Position numbers and translations under genes: made by a program | NCBI GenBank assembly: GCA_028285165.1 | Contig: JANQQB010000278.1 | Location: 1-64,000, forward strand | Origin: Rhodobiaceae bacterium | Lineage (GTDB): Bacteria > Pseudomonadota > Alphaproteobacteria > Rhizobiales > JANQQB01 | DNA: 64,000 nt | Direction: 5' to 3' | Notes under the pieces: model-generated | What the model was told of the DNA's origin: nothing | Database searches by the model: none | Seen by the model: the letters and a program-made list of their open reading frames with translations, nothing else | Shown: piece by piece, positions 44,141-53,203 of the stretch | Position numbering within the stretch: the first letter of the stretch is position 1 | Layout of the letters: each line of letters starts with the position of its first letter

Positions 44141-44891
44141 CGACGCGTTTTCTGATTTCGGCGGAACGCACGGTTATTTTACCCGTCAGGGTGGCGTGTC
44201 CGGCGGTGTCTATGACAGCCTCAACATCGGACTGGGATCGGATGATGCGCGCGCCGCGGTTTTGCAAAACCGGGGGCGTGTCGCGGCTGCGATGGGCGTC
44301 GATGCGGAAAGCCTGGTGCTGCCCTATCAGGTGCACAGCGCCGCTGCCGTGATGGCGTATCCGCAAGGGGCTGCGGACCGGGCGAAGGCGGATGCAGTGG
44401 TCACCAGGACCCCCGGCGTGGCTGTGGGCGTGTCGACGGCCGATTGCGGTCCCGTCCTGTTCGCCGACGCGACAAACCGCGTCGTCGCCGCAGCCCATGC
44501 CGGATGGCGTGGCGCTCTGACCGGTATCCTGGAAGCGACGCTCGACCTCATGGAAGAACAGGGGGGAGAGCGCGGCTGCACGGTCGCGGTGCTCGGCCCC
44601 ACGATTTCGGGCAGCAATTACGAGGTCGGTCCCGAATTCGTCGATCGTTTCGTCGATGCCGATCCGGACAATGCGGGTTACTTCACACCGTCCGAACGGG
44701 CGGAACACGCCTATTTCGATCTGCCGGCCTACATCGTGGCCCGTCTCAAGGCGGCCGGTATCGGTAAGGCGCACGATATCGGCGTGTGCACCTATGCCGA
44801 TGAAGACCGGTTTTTCTCGTACAGGCGATCGGTACATCGAGGCGAACCGGATTACGGCCGGCTGGTGTCGGCGATTGCGCTCAGACCATAG
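44121..44891 (+). CDS. pgeF: peptidoglycan editing factor PgeF (YfiH/LACC1 family)
   Basis: The 256-residue protein has the metal-binding residues of the DUF152/LACC1 family: LPYQVHSAA, STADCGPVLFAD and VAAAHAGWRGALTGI. Members hydrolyse or phosphorolyse purine nucleosides and in E. coli remove misincorporated L-Ser from peptidoglycan precursors. The true start is the ATG at 44121, 20 bases inside midA; the track start at 44004 is in a shadow extension. The M24-like gene follows after ten bases. Confidence 0.92.
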   Translation: MVSPLVSDAFSDFGGTHGYFTRQGGVSGGVYDSLNIGLGSDDARAAVLQNRGRVAAAMGVDAESLVLPYQVHSAAAVMAYPQGAADRAKADAVVTRTPGVAVGVSTADCGPVLFADATNRVVAAAHAGWRGALTGILEATLDLMEEQGGERGCTVAVLGPTISGSNYEVGPEFVDRFVDADPDNAGYFTPSERAEHAYFDLPAYIVARLKAAGIGKAHDIGVCTYADEDRFFSYRRSVHRGEPDYGRLVSAIALRP

Positions 44892-44901
44892 GAACGGCAC
44901 C

Positions 44902-46053
44902 ATGGCGCTGCATTTTGACGAACGGGAATTCGCGGCGCGCAAGGAACGCGTGCTGGCGGAGATGGGCGAACGCAAGCTCGATGCGCTCCTGATGTTTGCC
45001 CAGGAGAGCATGTACTGGCTGACCGGCTACGACACGTTCGGGTTCTGTTTCTTCCAATGCCTGATTCTGCAATCCGACGGCACGACCAGCCTGTTGACCC
45101 GGTCAGCGGACCTTCGGCAGGCCCGTCATACCTCGACGGTGGAAGATATCCATGTCTGGGTCGACCGCCGCGATGCCGGACCGCAACAGCAATTGCGGGA
45201 TCTGCTCTATGATCTCGGCCTGCTCGGCACCCGGATCGGTCTGGAATACGATACACAGGGTCTGACCGCGGCCAACGGTAAGAAACTCGACGAGATCCTG
45301 TCCGACTTCGCGGAACTCTTCGACGCTTCCGATCTCGTTCACCATTTGCGGCTGGTCAAGAGCGACGCCGAACTGGCCTATGTGCGCAAGGCGGCCGAAC
45401 TCAACGATGCGGCGTTTCAAGCCGCTCTCGACACGGCCGGCCCGGGCGTTGACGAGGGTCGGATCCTGGCGGCCATGCACAACGAGATCTTCGCCGGCGG
45501 TGGCGACTATCCGGCAAACGAATTCATCATCGGATCGGCCGAAGACGCCCTTTTGTGCCGCTACAAATCCGGTCGCCGGCAGCTTTCTGAGCAGGACCAG
45601 CTGACGCTCGAGTTTGCCGGGACCTATCGTCACTATCATGTCGCCGGCATGCGCACGATCGCCATCGGCGCGCCGACGGAGCGGCATCTGGCCCTGCATG
45701 ATGCCGCGCAGGCCGCGTTGGCAGCCTGCGAAGCGGTCATGCGGCCGGGACATACTTTCGGCGATGTGTTCGAAGCCCACGCCCAGGCATTCGACGACCG
45801 GGGACTGCACCAGCACCGGCTGAATGCCTGCGGCTACTCGCTCGGAGCGCGGTTTACGCCGTGCTGGATGGACTGGGCGATGTTCTATCGCGACAATCCC
45901 GTTGAAATCCTGCCCAACATGGTGCTGTTCGCGCACATGATCCTGGCAGACAGCGACACCGGCACGGCCATGACGCTCGGCCGAAGCTACCTGACCGGTG
46001 AAGACGCGCCCGAACCCCTGACGCGTTTCGGCCTGGAACTGTTCACCCGGTGA
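44902..46053 (+). CDS. creatinase/aminopeptidase P-like (M24) protein lacking the metal ligands
   Basis: The 383-residue protein has the two-domain layout of aminopeptidase P/creatinase: an N-terminal domain with ESMYWLTGYDTFGF and the pita-bread C-terminal domain from about residue 165. In place of the D-D-H-E-E metal ligands it has LEFAGTYRHYHVAGMRT, CGYSLG and LFAHMIL, so only scattered acidic residues remain. It is therefore unlikely to be a metallopeptidase and may be a creatinase-like hydrolase of a small amidine or amide, or non-catalytic. The start is the ATG at 44902, with GGAACGG before it. Confidence 0.8.
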   Translation: MALHFDEREFAARKERVLAEMGERKLDALLMFAQESMYWLTGYDTFGFCFFQCLILQSDGTTSLLTRSADLRQARHTSTVEDIHVWVDRRDAGPQQQLRDLLYDLGLLGTRIGLEYDTQGLTAANGKKLDEILSDFAELFDASDLVHHLRLVKSDAELAYVRKAAELNDAAFQAALDTAGPGVDEGRILAAMHNEIFAGGGDYPANEFIIGSAEDALLCRYKSGRRQLSEQDQLTLEFAGTYRHYHVAGMRTIAIGAPTERHLALHDAAQAALAACEAVMRPGHTFGDVFEAHAQAFDDRGLHQHRLNACGYSLGARFTPCWMDWAMFYRDNPVEILPNMVLFAHMILADSDTGTAMTLGRSYLTGEDAPEPLTRFGLELFTR

Positions 46054-46184
46054 TGGCGGGAAGCAGGCGGGCGTTGTCCGTGCGACTGGATTTCTTGCTT
46101 TGGCGGCGCTAAACAGGCGAGAGCCGACAGCGGATCGCGAGCGCGCTTGCGTGCCGATTCGCTTTGGGGGCAGGGCAGCGGCGC

Positions 46185-46703
46185 ATGGGGATGCAAGTGG
46201 ATCTGACGGTGAAGGCAATCACGGGCGGGCTTCTGGCCATGCTGCTCGGACTGCTCACGGCCTGTGCCGACGCGCCGGGCACATTGGCGGGCGGCGACCT
46301 GACCAGTCAGTCCCTCACGGGCACAGCCGAACGCGCACCTGAGGAAACGGCATTCGCCTTTGAACCGTTCGACGGCATTCCGGTGAATATCGGCGATGCC
46401 CTGTTGCGCGAGCTTGGATCGACAGCGGAGCAATACCGGATCCGCGTGGTACCGCGCTCGAGAGACACCGCGACCTATCGGGTCCGCGGATATCTGCTGG
46501 CCTCGTCGGACGATTCAGCCAGCATCATTTCCTACGTCTACGACATCTATGATCGGGACGGCAGACGGGTGCATCGCATTTCCGGGCGCGAGCTGGGATC
46601 CGCGTCGCCCGGCGACCCGTGGTCCGGCGTGGCGGACGGAACCGTGCAGCAAATCGCCATCCAGTCGCTGATCGCTCTGCGCGACTGGCTCTATGCGCGT
46701 TAG
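46185..46703 (+). CDS. putative lipoprotein
   Basis: The 172-residue protein has a lipoprotein signal peptide with the lipobox LLTAC (Cys near residue 28) after a hydrophobic core GGLLAMLLGLLT. The mature part has FDGIPVNIGDALLRELGS, a beta-rich domain with TYRVRGYLLASSDDSASIISYVYDIYD, and a C-terminal helix. I do not recognise the family; the domain may fold like other envelope proteins found beside prs in this order. The track start is a TTG at 46164; the ATG at 46185 is preferred. Confidence 0.75.
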   Translation: MGMQVDLTVKAITGGLLAMLLGLLTACADAPGTLAGGDLTSQSLTGTAERAPEETAFAFEPFDGIPVNIGDALLRELGSTAEQYRIRVVPRSRDTATYRVRGYLLASSDDSASIISYVYDIYDRDGRRVHRISGRELGSASPGDPWSGVADGTVQQIAIQSLIALRDWLYAR

Positions 46704-46876
46704 CACCGTGGTACCGATCGTTTCGGGATCCGCTCGATCGCCGTTCGGCCAGTCCTCGACACGAACGGTCTCTATAAGGTTGTTCTTCCAGACCGGCATT
46801 GCTAAAAGGCGGGCGCACTTGCTGGTCGCTGCCACACCCCACCGGATCAAGCCGTAAGAGCCATCGGGACCAATAC

Positions 46877-47809
46877 ATGAAACTTGTCGCGGGCAACTCG
46901 AACCGTTCGCTTGCCGCTTCTATTGCCGGCTATCTCGAGACTTCGCTGGCCGAGTGTCTGGTTCGCCGTTTCGCCGACCAGGAAATCTTCGTCGAATTGC
47001 AGGAAAACGTGCGCGGCGAAGACGTCTTCATCATCCAGTCGACGAGTTACCCGGCGAACGATCACCTGATGGAATTGCTGATCATCGCGGACGCCCTCCG
47101 GCGCTCCTCGGCACGCCGCATCACTGCGGTTCTGCCGTATTTCGGCTATGCCCGCCAGGACCGCCGTTCGGCGGGCCGGACGCCGATTTCGGCCAAACTG
47201 GTTGCTAATCTGATCACGCGATCGGGGGCCGACCGGGTGCTGACGATGGATCTGCATGCGGGTCAGATCCAGGGCTTCTTCGACATTCCGACCGACAATC
47301 TGTTTGCCGCTCCGGTCATGACCCGGGACATCAAGGAACGCTACGACCTGGACAACATCATGGTCGTTTCTCCCGATGTCGGCGGTGTGGTGCGCGCCAG
47401 GGCAGTCGCCAAACGGCTGGGCGCACCGCTGGCCATCGTCGACAAACGGCGGGACCGGCCGGGCGAGTCCGAGGTCATGAACATTATCGGATCGGTCGAA
47501 GGGCGGCATTGCATCCTGTTCGACGACATCGTCGATTCCGGCGGCACGTTGTGCAATGCGGCCGACGCGCTGCTCGAAATGGGGGCGGTTTCCGTTGCCG
47601 CCTACATCACGCATGGGGTCTTGTCGGGCGGTGCCGTAGCACGGATCAGTTCCTCGCAACTGAAGGAATTGGTGATCTCCGATTCCATCGAGGCGACCCA
47701 TGCGGTCGCTGGCGCGCAGAACATCCGCACACTCTCGGTCGCACCGTTGCTCGGCGAGGCGATCAACCGGACCGCGCTGGAGAAATCGGTGTCGAGCCTG
47801 TTCGACTGA
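46877..47809 (+). CDS. prs: ribose-phosphate pyrophosphokinase
   Basis: Prs makes PRPP from ribose-5-phosphate and ATP for nucleotide, His and Trp synthesis. The 310-residue protein has [60 protein letters not shown] and the PRPP-binding [13 protein letters not shown]. It starts at the ATG 46877, where all homologues begin (KLVAGNSN). PRPP feeds apt, among others. The 173-base leader upstream is not assigned. Confidence 0.95.
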   Translation: MKLVAGNSNRSLAASIAGYLETSLAECLVRRFADQEIFVELQENVRGEDVFIIQSTSYPANDHLMELLIIADALRRSSARRITAVLPYFGYARQDRRSAGRTPISAKLVANLITRSGADRVLTMDLHAGQIQGFFDIPTDNLFAAPVMTRDIKERYDLDNIMVVSPDVGGVVRARAVAKRLGAPLAIVDKRRDRPGESEVMNIIGSVEGRHCILFDDIVDSGGTLCNAADALLEMGAVSVAAYITHGVLSGGAVARISSSQLKELVISDSIEATHAVAGAQNIRTLSVAPLLGEAINRTALEKSVSSLFD

Positions 47810-47998
47810 GGCACGCCCTTTGTCGAGCGGACGTCGTTGGGCACCAGAAGCGCTTGTTCCGGTTACGCCTTGTTAATCCTGACCATACGCGGCGACCCGT
47901 CGCCTGGATTGTCTGGGTCTCACTCCCATTTTATAGGAAGAGCGGGGCGCACTTTCATGCGCACGCCGCTGACAGGCACTTGAGCAAGGATAGAGGCC

Positions 47999-48661
47999 AT
48001 GGCCACGGAAAAGACCCGGCAAAAGATCATCGACGCTTTCATGGACCTGGTCGCCTCGGAACCCTGGGACGCGGTCACCATGCCCGCAGTCGCAAAGGCG
48101 GCGTCGGTCAAGCTGGATGTGCTGCGAGCGGCTTACGATTCGCGCCTGTCGATCCTTGAGGATTTTGCGCGTCGGACCGACGTCGCTGTCCTGCGGAATC
48201 TCGATCCGAACCTTGAAGAGGAAAAGATCCGTGACCGGTTCTTCGAGGTGCTGATGGAACGGTTCGAAGTGCTGGCACCACACAAACCCGCGCTGAAGGC
48301 GCTGTCGCGCCAGGCACGACGCGATCCGGTTCTGGGGCTGGTGCTCCTGCGGACCGTGTTCCAGTCGCAGTCCTGGATGGTCATGGCGGTCGGGCTTGGA
48401 TCGGAAGGCCTTGAGGGTGCGGTGCGCACCCAGGCGGTCACCATGGCCTATCTGGAGACCATGCGCGTCTGGCTGGACGATGACGAACCTGGCCTTGCCA
48501 AGACGATGGCAGCGATGGACAAGGCGCTGCGCACCGCCGAGCGCCGTCTGAAACGGCTGGCCGGTATCGGCAGGATCTTCATGCCCGGTCGGTTCCGTTC
48601 TTCCGGTCGTGCAGAACCGGCGGACGATCGGGACGATGGCGCGGCTGCGGCGGCAACCTGA
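47999..48661 (+). CDS. TetR-like (possibly COQ9-related) protein
   Basis: The first 60 residues resemble a TetR helix-turn-helix (RQKIIDAFMDLVASEPWDAVTMPAVAKAASV), but the recognition helix continues with KLDVLRAAYDSRLSILED rather than the usual YxxF. The C-terminal domain has YLETMRVWLDDDEPGLAKTMAAMDKALR, which recalls COQ9, an evolutionarily related lipid-binding helper of ubiquinone synthesis. Both readings are possible: a transcription regulator or a lipid-binding protein. The tail is acidic and Ala-rich. It is a lone gene between prs and csaA. Confidence 0.7.
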   Translation: MATEKTRQKIIDAFMDLVASEPWDAVTMPAVAKAASVKLDVLRAAYDSRLSILEDFARRTDVAVLRNLDPNLEEEKIRDRFFEVLMERFEVLAPHKPALKALSRQARRDPVLGLVLLRTVFQSQSWMVMAVGLGSEGLEGAVRTQAVTMAYLETMRVWLDDDEPGLAKTMAAMDKALRTAERRLKRLAGIGRIFMPGRFRSSGRAEPADDRDDGAAAAAT

Positions 48662-48757
48662 TCCCGACGGATTGCGTCTCACCTCTTCTTGCGGCACATC
48701 TGGGCGACGCTGGCCATTCCTGGCCTGTGCGACAGACGATGAGCAGAGGGGACCCGC

Positions 48758-49111
48758 ATGGGCACTGACCGTCCCGGACCGATCGACTTTTCCGATTTTC
48801 TGGCCGTCGATATCCGCGTCGGCACCGTGATCGACGTACAGCCGTTTCCGGAAGCCCGCAAACCGGCCCTGAAACTCTTCATCGATTTCGGCGAGGAGAT
48901 CGGCGTGAAAAAGACGTCGGCCCAGATCACCCGCCACTATCGCTCAGAAACGCTGATCGGTACGCAGGTGCTGGCCGTGGTGAACTTCCCGCCGCGCCAG
49001 ATCGGCAAATTCATGTCCGAGGTCCTGACGCTCGGTTTTCCGGACGCCAACGGCGAGATTGTGCTCGCCGGTGTCGAGCGGCCGGTCCCGAACGGCGGGC
49101 GGATGCACTAG
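48758..49111 (+). CDS. csaA: tRNA-binding CsaA-like protein
   Basis: The 117-residue protein is an EMAP-II/tRNA-binding fold of the CsaA type: FLAVDIRVGTVIDVQPFPEARKPALKLFIDFG, KKTSAQITRHY, VLAVVNFPPRQIGKFMSEVLTLG. CsaA dimers bind tRNA and have been described as secretion chaperones. GAGGGG precedes the ATG. The next gene, an oxidoreductase, starts 18 bases downstream. Confidence 0.92.
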   Translation: MGTDRPGPIDFSDFLAVDIRVGTVIDVQPFPEARKPALKLFIDFGEEIGVKKTSAQITRHYRSETLIGTQVLAVVNFPPRQIGKFMSEVLTLGFPDANGEIVLAGVERPVPNGGRMH

Positions 49112-49129
49112 CATTTTGTCCTGGACAGG

Positions 49130-50182
49130 ATGATGACGGGCAATTCCTTACGCATCGCCGTTGTCGGTGCCGGCCTTGTCGGCCGCCGCCATCTGGAAGC
49201 GATTGCGGGGGCCGGTCAGCGGGTCGGTGCCGTCGTCGATCCGGACGAACGATCGCAGGCCCTTGCGGAACGCTTCCAGGCACCCAGGTTCACCTCCCTG
49301 TCGCAGATGATCGATGCCGGGGTCGCGGACGGGGTTGTCATTGCGACACCCAATCAGGCGCATGTGCCGAACGGTCTGGACTGCGTTGCCGCCGGATTGC
49401 CCATCCTCGTTGAAAAGCCGCTGGCGACGGATGTCGCGGACGGGGCCCGGCTGGTGGAAGCGGCAGAGAATGCGGGTGTGGCCGTCCTGGTGGGGCATCA
49501 TCGCCGGCACAATCCGCTGATCCGAAAGGCCAGGGAAGAAATCGAGGCGGGCGCGCTCGGTCGGTTGATCGCCGTGCACGGCATGTTCTGGCTGGTCAAA
49601 CCGGACGATTATTTCGAGGCGGCGTGGCGTCGGGAGGAGGGGGCCGGTCCCATTTTCATCAACCTGATCCACGACGTCGACCTGCTGCGGCACCTGTGCG
49701 GCGATATCGTCTCCGTGCAGGCCCTTGAAGCACATGCGGCGCGCGGCTTTGCGGTGGAGGATACCGCCGCAATCCTGTTGCGTTTTGCGAATGGAGCGCT
49801 CGGTACGTTTTCGGTCTCCGACGCGATCCCGGCGCCGTGGAGCTGGGAATTGACGGCGCGGGAAAACCCGGCCTATCCGGCGAGCGGCCAATCCTGTTAC
49901 ATGATCGGCGGATCGAACGGGGCGATGGAGGTGCCGAGCCTCAGGATCTGGAGTCACGCAGGCGCAAAGAGCTGGTGGGCACCGATCGCGAACCGGACGC
50001 CGCCCGTCGGGCAGGACGATCCGCTGGTCGCCCAGATCCGACAGTTCGCCGCCGTCATCCGGGGCGAGGAGGATCCGCTCGTATCCGGACGGGACGGTCT
50101 GCAGGCCATCCGGATCGTGGAAGCCGTCAAACGGTCGGCGCGAACGGGAGACAGTGTGGCCTGCGCGTCCGTCAAGGCATGA
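49130..50182 (+). CDS. Gfo/Idh/MocA family oxidoreductase
   Basis: The 350-residue NAD(P)-dependent oxidoreductase has the Rossmann motif IAVVGAGLVGRRHLEAI, the catalytic Lys in ILVEKPLATD, and the substrate-domain segment FINLIHDVDLLRHLCGDIVSVQAL. Members act on inositols and sugars. The specificity cannot be judged without its neighbours; csaA before it and the divergent methyltransferase after it give no pathway. The start ATG at 49130 has AGGA close by. Confidence 0.9.
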   Translation: MMTGNSLRIAVVGAGLVGRRHLEAIAGAGQRVGAVVDPDERSQALAERFQAPRFTSLSQMIDAGVADGVVIATPNQAHVPNGLDCVAAGLPILVEKPLATDVADGARLVEAAENAGVAVLVGHHRRHNPLIRKAREEIEAGALGRLIAVHGMFWLVKPDDYFEAAWRREEGAGPIFINLIHDVDLLRHLCGDIVSVQALEAHAARGFAVEDTAAILLRFANGALGTFSVSDAIPAPWSWELTARENPAYPASGQSCYMIGGSNGAMEVPSLRIWSHAGAKSWWAPIANRTPPVGQDDPLVAQIRQFAAVIRGEEDPLVSGRDGLQAIRIVEAVKRSARTGDSVACASVKA

Positions 50183-50222
50183 AACCTGCCTTTCCGGTGC
50201 GCCGGACCGTGACCGAGGCCGC

Positions 50223-51044
50223 TCAGACCAGATCCGGCTGTCCGTCCCGACGCAGCCAGAAGCAGCCGCCACCGCGTTGAAAACTGTTGCCGAAGGTGTC
50301 ACGCGGGCAGACCGCCTCCATTGCATTCTGGATGTCCGGATCATCCGCGCGGGCCAGATAGCACAAAGGCAGGATGATCGTGTCGTGCACCGGTCCGCCC
50401 AGCAGATAGGTGGCCAGCATATACTGCTCATTGTACAGCCTGCCTGCCCAACCGTCCGGATAATCATAAGGCAGGAAAATATCATGGAATCCGAAGACGA
50501 TTCCTTTCGGCAGCGTGGGAAGAAGTTCGGTAAAACAAACGGTCACGTCTGAGTTTTGAAGGCTCCTGTGGGAGTTGTCGATAAAGACGATATCGTTCTC
50601 CGACAGGAAGTCATATTTCGCGAGATCGACGTTCTCAAATCTGTTTCGGATGACCTCATCGCAAATGGAGTCGATTTCTTCGCGCGGTTCCGGATCGATC
50701 GAAATGATTTTGGTTTCCGGCGACCGGTTTCGAACCGCGAGTCTCGCAAATTTCGTCGAATTTCCAGACCCCACTTCGAGGTAGAATTTCGGTTTGTACT
50801 TGGCGATGAAGTAATAAATGGAGCAGGCGTCGAAGCCCGAGAACCATGGATTGTTCCAAAACGGCAGCGTGCCGCTGTCCTGTCCGTCAAAGCCGATCGT
50901 CTCGAAGTCGGCATTGAATGCCGCCATCTCGTTCAGAAGCTGAACAAAAGCCACGTCGTGCTTCTGAATGATCCGGTCGACAAACCTGTTCTTTTCACGG
51001 GTCTTCAGGTTGTAGCTATAGTCGACGATTTTCGCCTGCAGCAT
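50223..51044 (-). CDS. class I SAM-dependent methyltransferase (methyltransf_24-like)
   Basis: The 273-residue protein has the motif I FYLEVGSGNSTKFARLAV and IISIDPEPREEIDSI, followed by DIVFIDNSHRSLQNSD and FGFHDIFLPYDYPDGW, a pattern of methyltransferases found in polysaccharide and glycan clusters. The substrate is unknown. Its codons (more A/T third positions, for example AAA, ATT, TTT) and GC content are below those of its neighbours, which hints at horizontal acquisition. There is no good ribosome site before the ATG at 51044, and no earlier in-frame start before a stop. Confidence 0.82.
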   Translation of the reverse strand: MLQAKIVDYSYNLKTREKNRFVDRIIQKHDVAFVQLLNEMAAFNADFETIGFDGQDSGTLPFWNNPWFSGFDACSIYYFIAKYKPKFYLEVGSGNSTKFARLAVRNRSPETKIISIDPEPREEIDSICDEVIRNRFENVDLAKYDFLSENDIVFIDNSHRSLQNSDVTVCFTELLPTLPKGIVFGFHDIFLPYDYPDGWAGRLYNEQYMLATYLLGGPVHDTIILPLCYLARADDPDIQNAMEAVCPRDTFGNSFQRGGGCFWLRRDGQPDLV

Positions 51045-51179
51045 GTCGGAGCTTTCGGTCGGAACAGAAGTCGTTGTTCTGCGTATAGACCGATCGCGGC
51101 GGCCAGGCCATCGATGGATAATACTTTGCGTTGTTTATCCCAAGGTCGAACCCGGCGCCTGCATGCATGATCAGCAAAT

Positions 51180-51662
51180 CTAATCTTCGTCCGGAAGGCT
51201 CTTTTCGGCGTTCCAGAATTCAAGATACTCTCCATTTCCGAGATTGTTCGAATCCTTTTCGACAATCGTGTAGCCGAGACTTTCGTAAAACTTTCGGGAT
51301 ATCAACGAAACGTGCAGCCGGATTTGCCGGTGGCCGGCTTTTCGCGCACCGTCTTCCAGATCTCGCATCAGGCGTCTGCCCAATCCGTGGCCCTGAAAGG
51401 AAGGGCGAACGAACACGGCTGAAATCTTGTCTCCGACAAGACTTCCGGTCGCCGCCGCGACGCCGTTGACTTCGGCCAGCAATACGAGGCCGGACGCCGT
51501 GCGTTCGGCAATCTCGTCCGGATGATGGATCTGTTTGACAAAGGCCAGGGCACCGGGCGGATAGACGGGCGCATAGCTGACATCGACCGTTTCGCAGATC
51601 AGCTCATGCACAGCGTGGCTGTCTGCGGGATCGCAGCTTCGAACGGTCACGTGGTCGGCCAT
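51180..51662 (-). CDS. GNAT family N-acetyltransferase
   Basis: The 160-residue acetyltransferase has the acetyl-CoA loop FVRPSFQGHGLGRRLMRDL and the C-terminal segment VSLISRKFYESLGYTIVEKD. It starts MADHVTVRSCDPADSHAVHELI. The acceptor is unknown. It lies 41 bases from the histidine kinase gene's 3' end and is probably transcribed behind it or separately, on the same strand. Confidence 0.88.
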   Translation of the reverse strand: MADHVTVRSCDPADSHAVHELICETVDVSYAPVYPPGALAFVKQIHHPDEIAERTASGLVLLAEVNGVAAATGSLVGDKISAVFVRPSFQGHGLGRRLMRDLEDGARKAGHRQIRLHVSLISRKFYESLGYTIVEKDSNNLGNGEYLEFWNAEKSLPDED

Positions 51663-51703
51663 GGATTAAGGAAAACCTCCGGTTCCGGTACGCCAGACAG
51701 GCC

Positions 51704-53107
51704 CTATCCCGGAATCCGCAGACTGGCCCTGAGGCCGCCGAGCGGGGCGTCGGATAGTTCGACGTCGCCGCCATGGGTGCGGGCAATGTCGCGGGCGATT
51801 GCGAGGCCGAGGCCGGTTCCGGCGTCGTCCTGGTTGCGGGCCTGGTCGAGGCGCACAAACGCACGGAAGACGATTTCGCGTTTTTCCGGCGGAATGCCGG
51901 GACCGTCATCGTCCACATTCACGGTCAGCCAGCCCTTTTCATGCGTGGCGGTGATGATGACCAGATCGCCGTAACGGCAGGCGTTGACGATCAGGTTAAT
52001 GAGGCAGCGCTTGATGGCATTGGGGCGCACCGGCAGAACGGGATCGCCGGTGAAACGCACATCGACCGTTGCGCCGGTGAGTTCGGCGCCGTGGGCGAGG
52101 TCCTTCAAAACGTCCTGGATGTCGGTGTCCTGGGTGCTTTCGTCGCCATCTCCCTTGGCAAAGGCGACATAGGCCTCGAGCATTTCCTCCATCTCGGTGA
52201 CGTCCTGTTTCAGGTCGCCGGTGGCCGGCGTGTCGCCGAGCAGGGCCAGTTGCAAACGGAACCGGGTGAGGATCGTGCGCAGGTCGTGGCTGACGCCGGC
52301 CAGCATGGTGGTGCGCTGTTCGATCTGGCGTTCGATGCGCCGGCGCATTTCGATGAAGGCCTGGGAGGCCCGGCGCACCTCGCGGGCACCGCGCGGTTCG
52401 AAATCGGGCACATTACGCCCCTTGCCGAATCCCTCCGCCGCATCTGCCAGCCGTTCGATCGGCCGAATTTGGTTGCGCAGGAACAGGATCGCGACGCCGA
52501 TGAGCACCACCGACGTGCCGATCATCCATGCCAGGAAGATATGGGTGTTGGACGCATAGGTCTGGCTGCGCCGAGCCAGGATGCGCAGGTTCGCCTCGTC
52601 GAGCTTGATCTGGATTTCGACGAATTTCGAGCGGCCGATCGTATCGATCCAGAACGGCCTGCCGATCCGGTCCGACAATTCGCGGCTCAGCGCCTGGTCG
52701 AGCAGCGAAAAGAATTGTTTGGGTTTCGGCGACGGCAGCGGGCCCGGCGGCAGCACGGCGATCGACAGGTTCAGTTGTTCGTCGGCAAGCCGGGTGACGG
52801 TCCGGTATCCGGGATCCTGGTCATAGGTTTCCAAGACTTCGATGATCGCCGCAATGCTGCGCACCGTGGCGCTCGACAGCCGGGTCGTGACCCGGTCCCA
52901 GTGGCGCTCCATGAAGACGAAGGCGATCACGGATTGCAGAATGACAATCGGCACGATGATGATCAGCAGGGAACGGGTATAGAGACCCTTCGGGAGAAGC
53001 CGGGAGAAGAAGCCCCTGGAGCGTTCGCGCGATGGCGACGCGGGCACCCCGGACGAAGGCGCAAGCGTTCCGGGCGGAGGACCCGCCGATGCATCCGTCG
53101 TGCTCAT
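51704..53107 (-). CDS. sensor histidine kinase (EnvZ/PetS-like)
   Basis: The 467-residue kinase has membrane helices at about residues 45-66 and 190-211 around a periplasmic sensor domain, a HAMP region (RPIERLADAAEGFGKG), the phosphoacceptor in AGVSHDLRTILTRFRLQLAL (His 274), the N box LINLIVNACRYG, and GTGLGLAIARDIA. It is an EnvZ-type kinase, and its partner regulator lies 96 bases upstream in the same operon. I use the ATG at 53107; the track start adds 16 residues. The signal is unknown. Confidence 0.9.
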   Translation of the reverse strand: MSTTDASAGPPPGTLAPSSGVPASPSRERSRGFFSRLLPKGLYTRSLLIIIVPIVILQSVIAFVFMERHWDRVTTRLSSATVRSIAAIIEVLETYDQDPGYRTVTRLADEQLNLSIAVLPPGPLPSPKPKQFFSLLDQALSRELSDRIGRPFWIDTIGRSKFVEIQIKLDEANLRILARRSQTYASNTHIFLAWMIGTSVVLIGVAILFLRNQIRPIERLADAAEGFGKGRNVPDFEPRGAREVRRASQAFIEMRRRIERQIEQRTTMLAGVSHDLRTILTRFRLQLALLGDTPATGDLKQDVTEMEEMLEAYVAFAKGDGDESTQDTDIQDVLKDLAHGAELTGATVDVRFTGDPVLPVRPNAIKRCLINLIVNACRYGDLVIITATHEKGWLTVNVDDDGPGIPPEKREIVFRAFVRLDQARNQDDAGTGLGLAIARDIARTHGGDVELSDAPLGGLRASLRIPG

Positions 53108-53203
53108 GACGTCTCCGCACGTGGGTAAATGCCACTCAATCCCTTCACGCACCACTCCTTTGCGGGGGCCGGTCGCCGGCGTCCGACGCCGGGTCCCGGG
53201 GCC

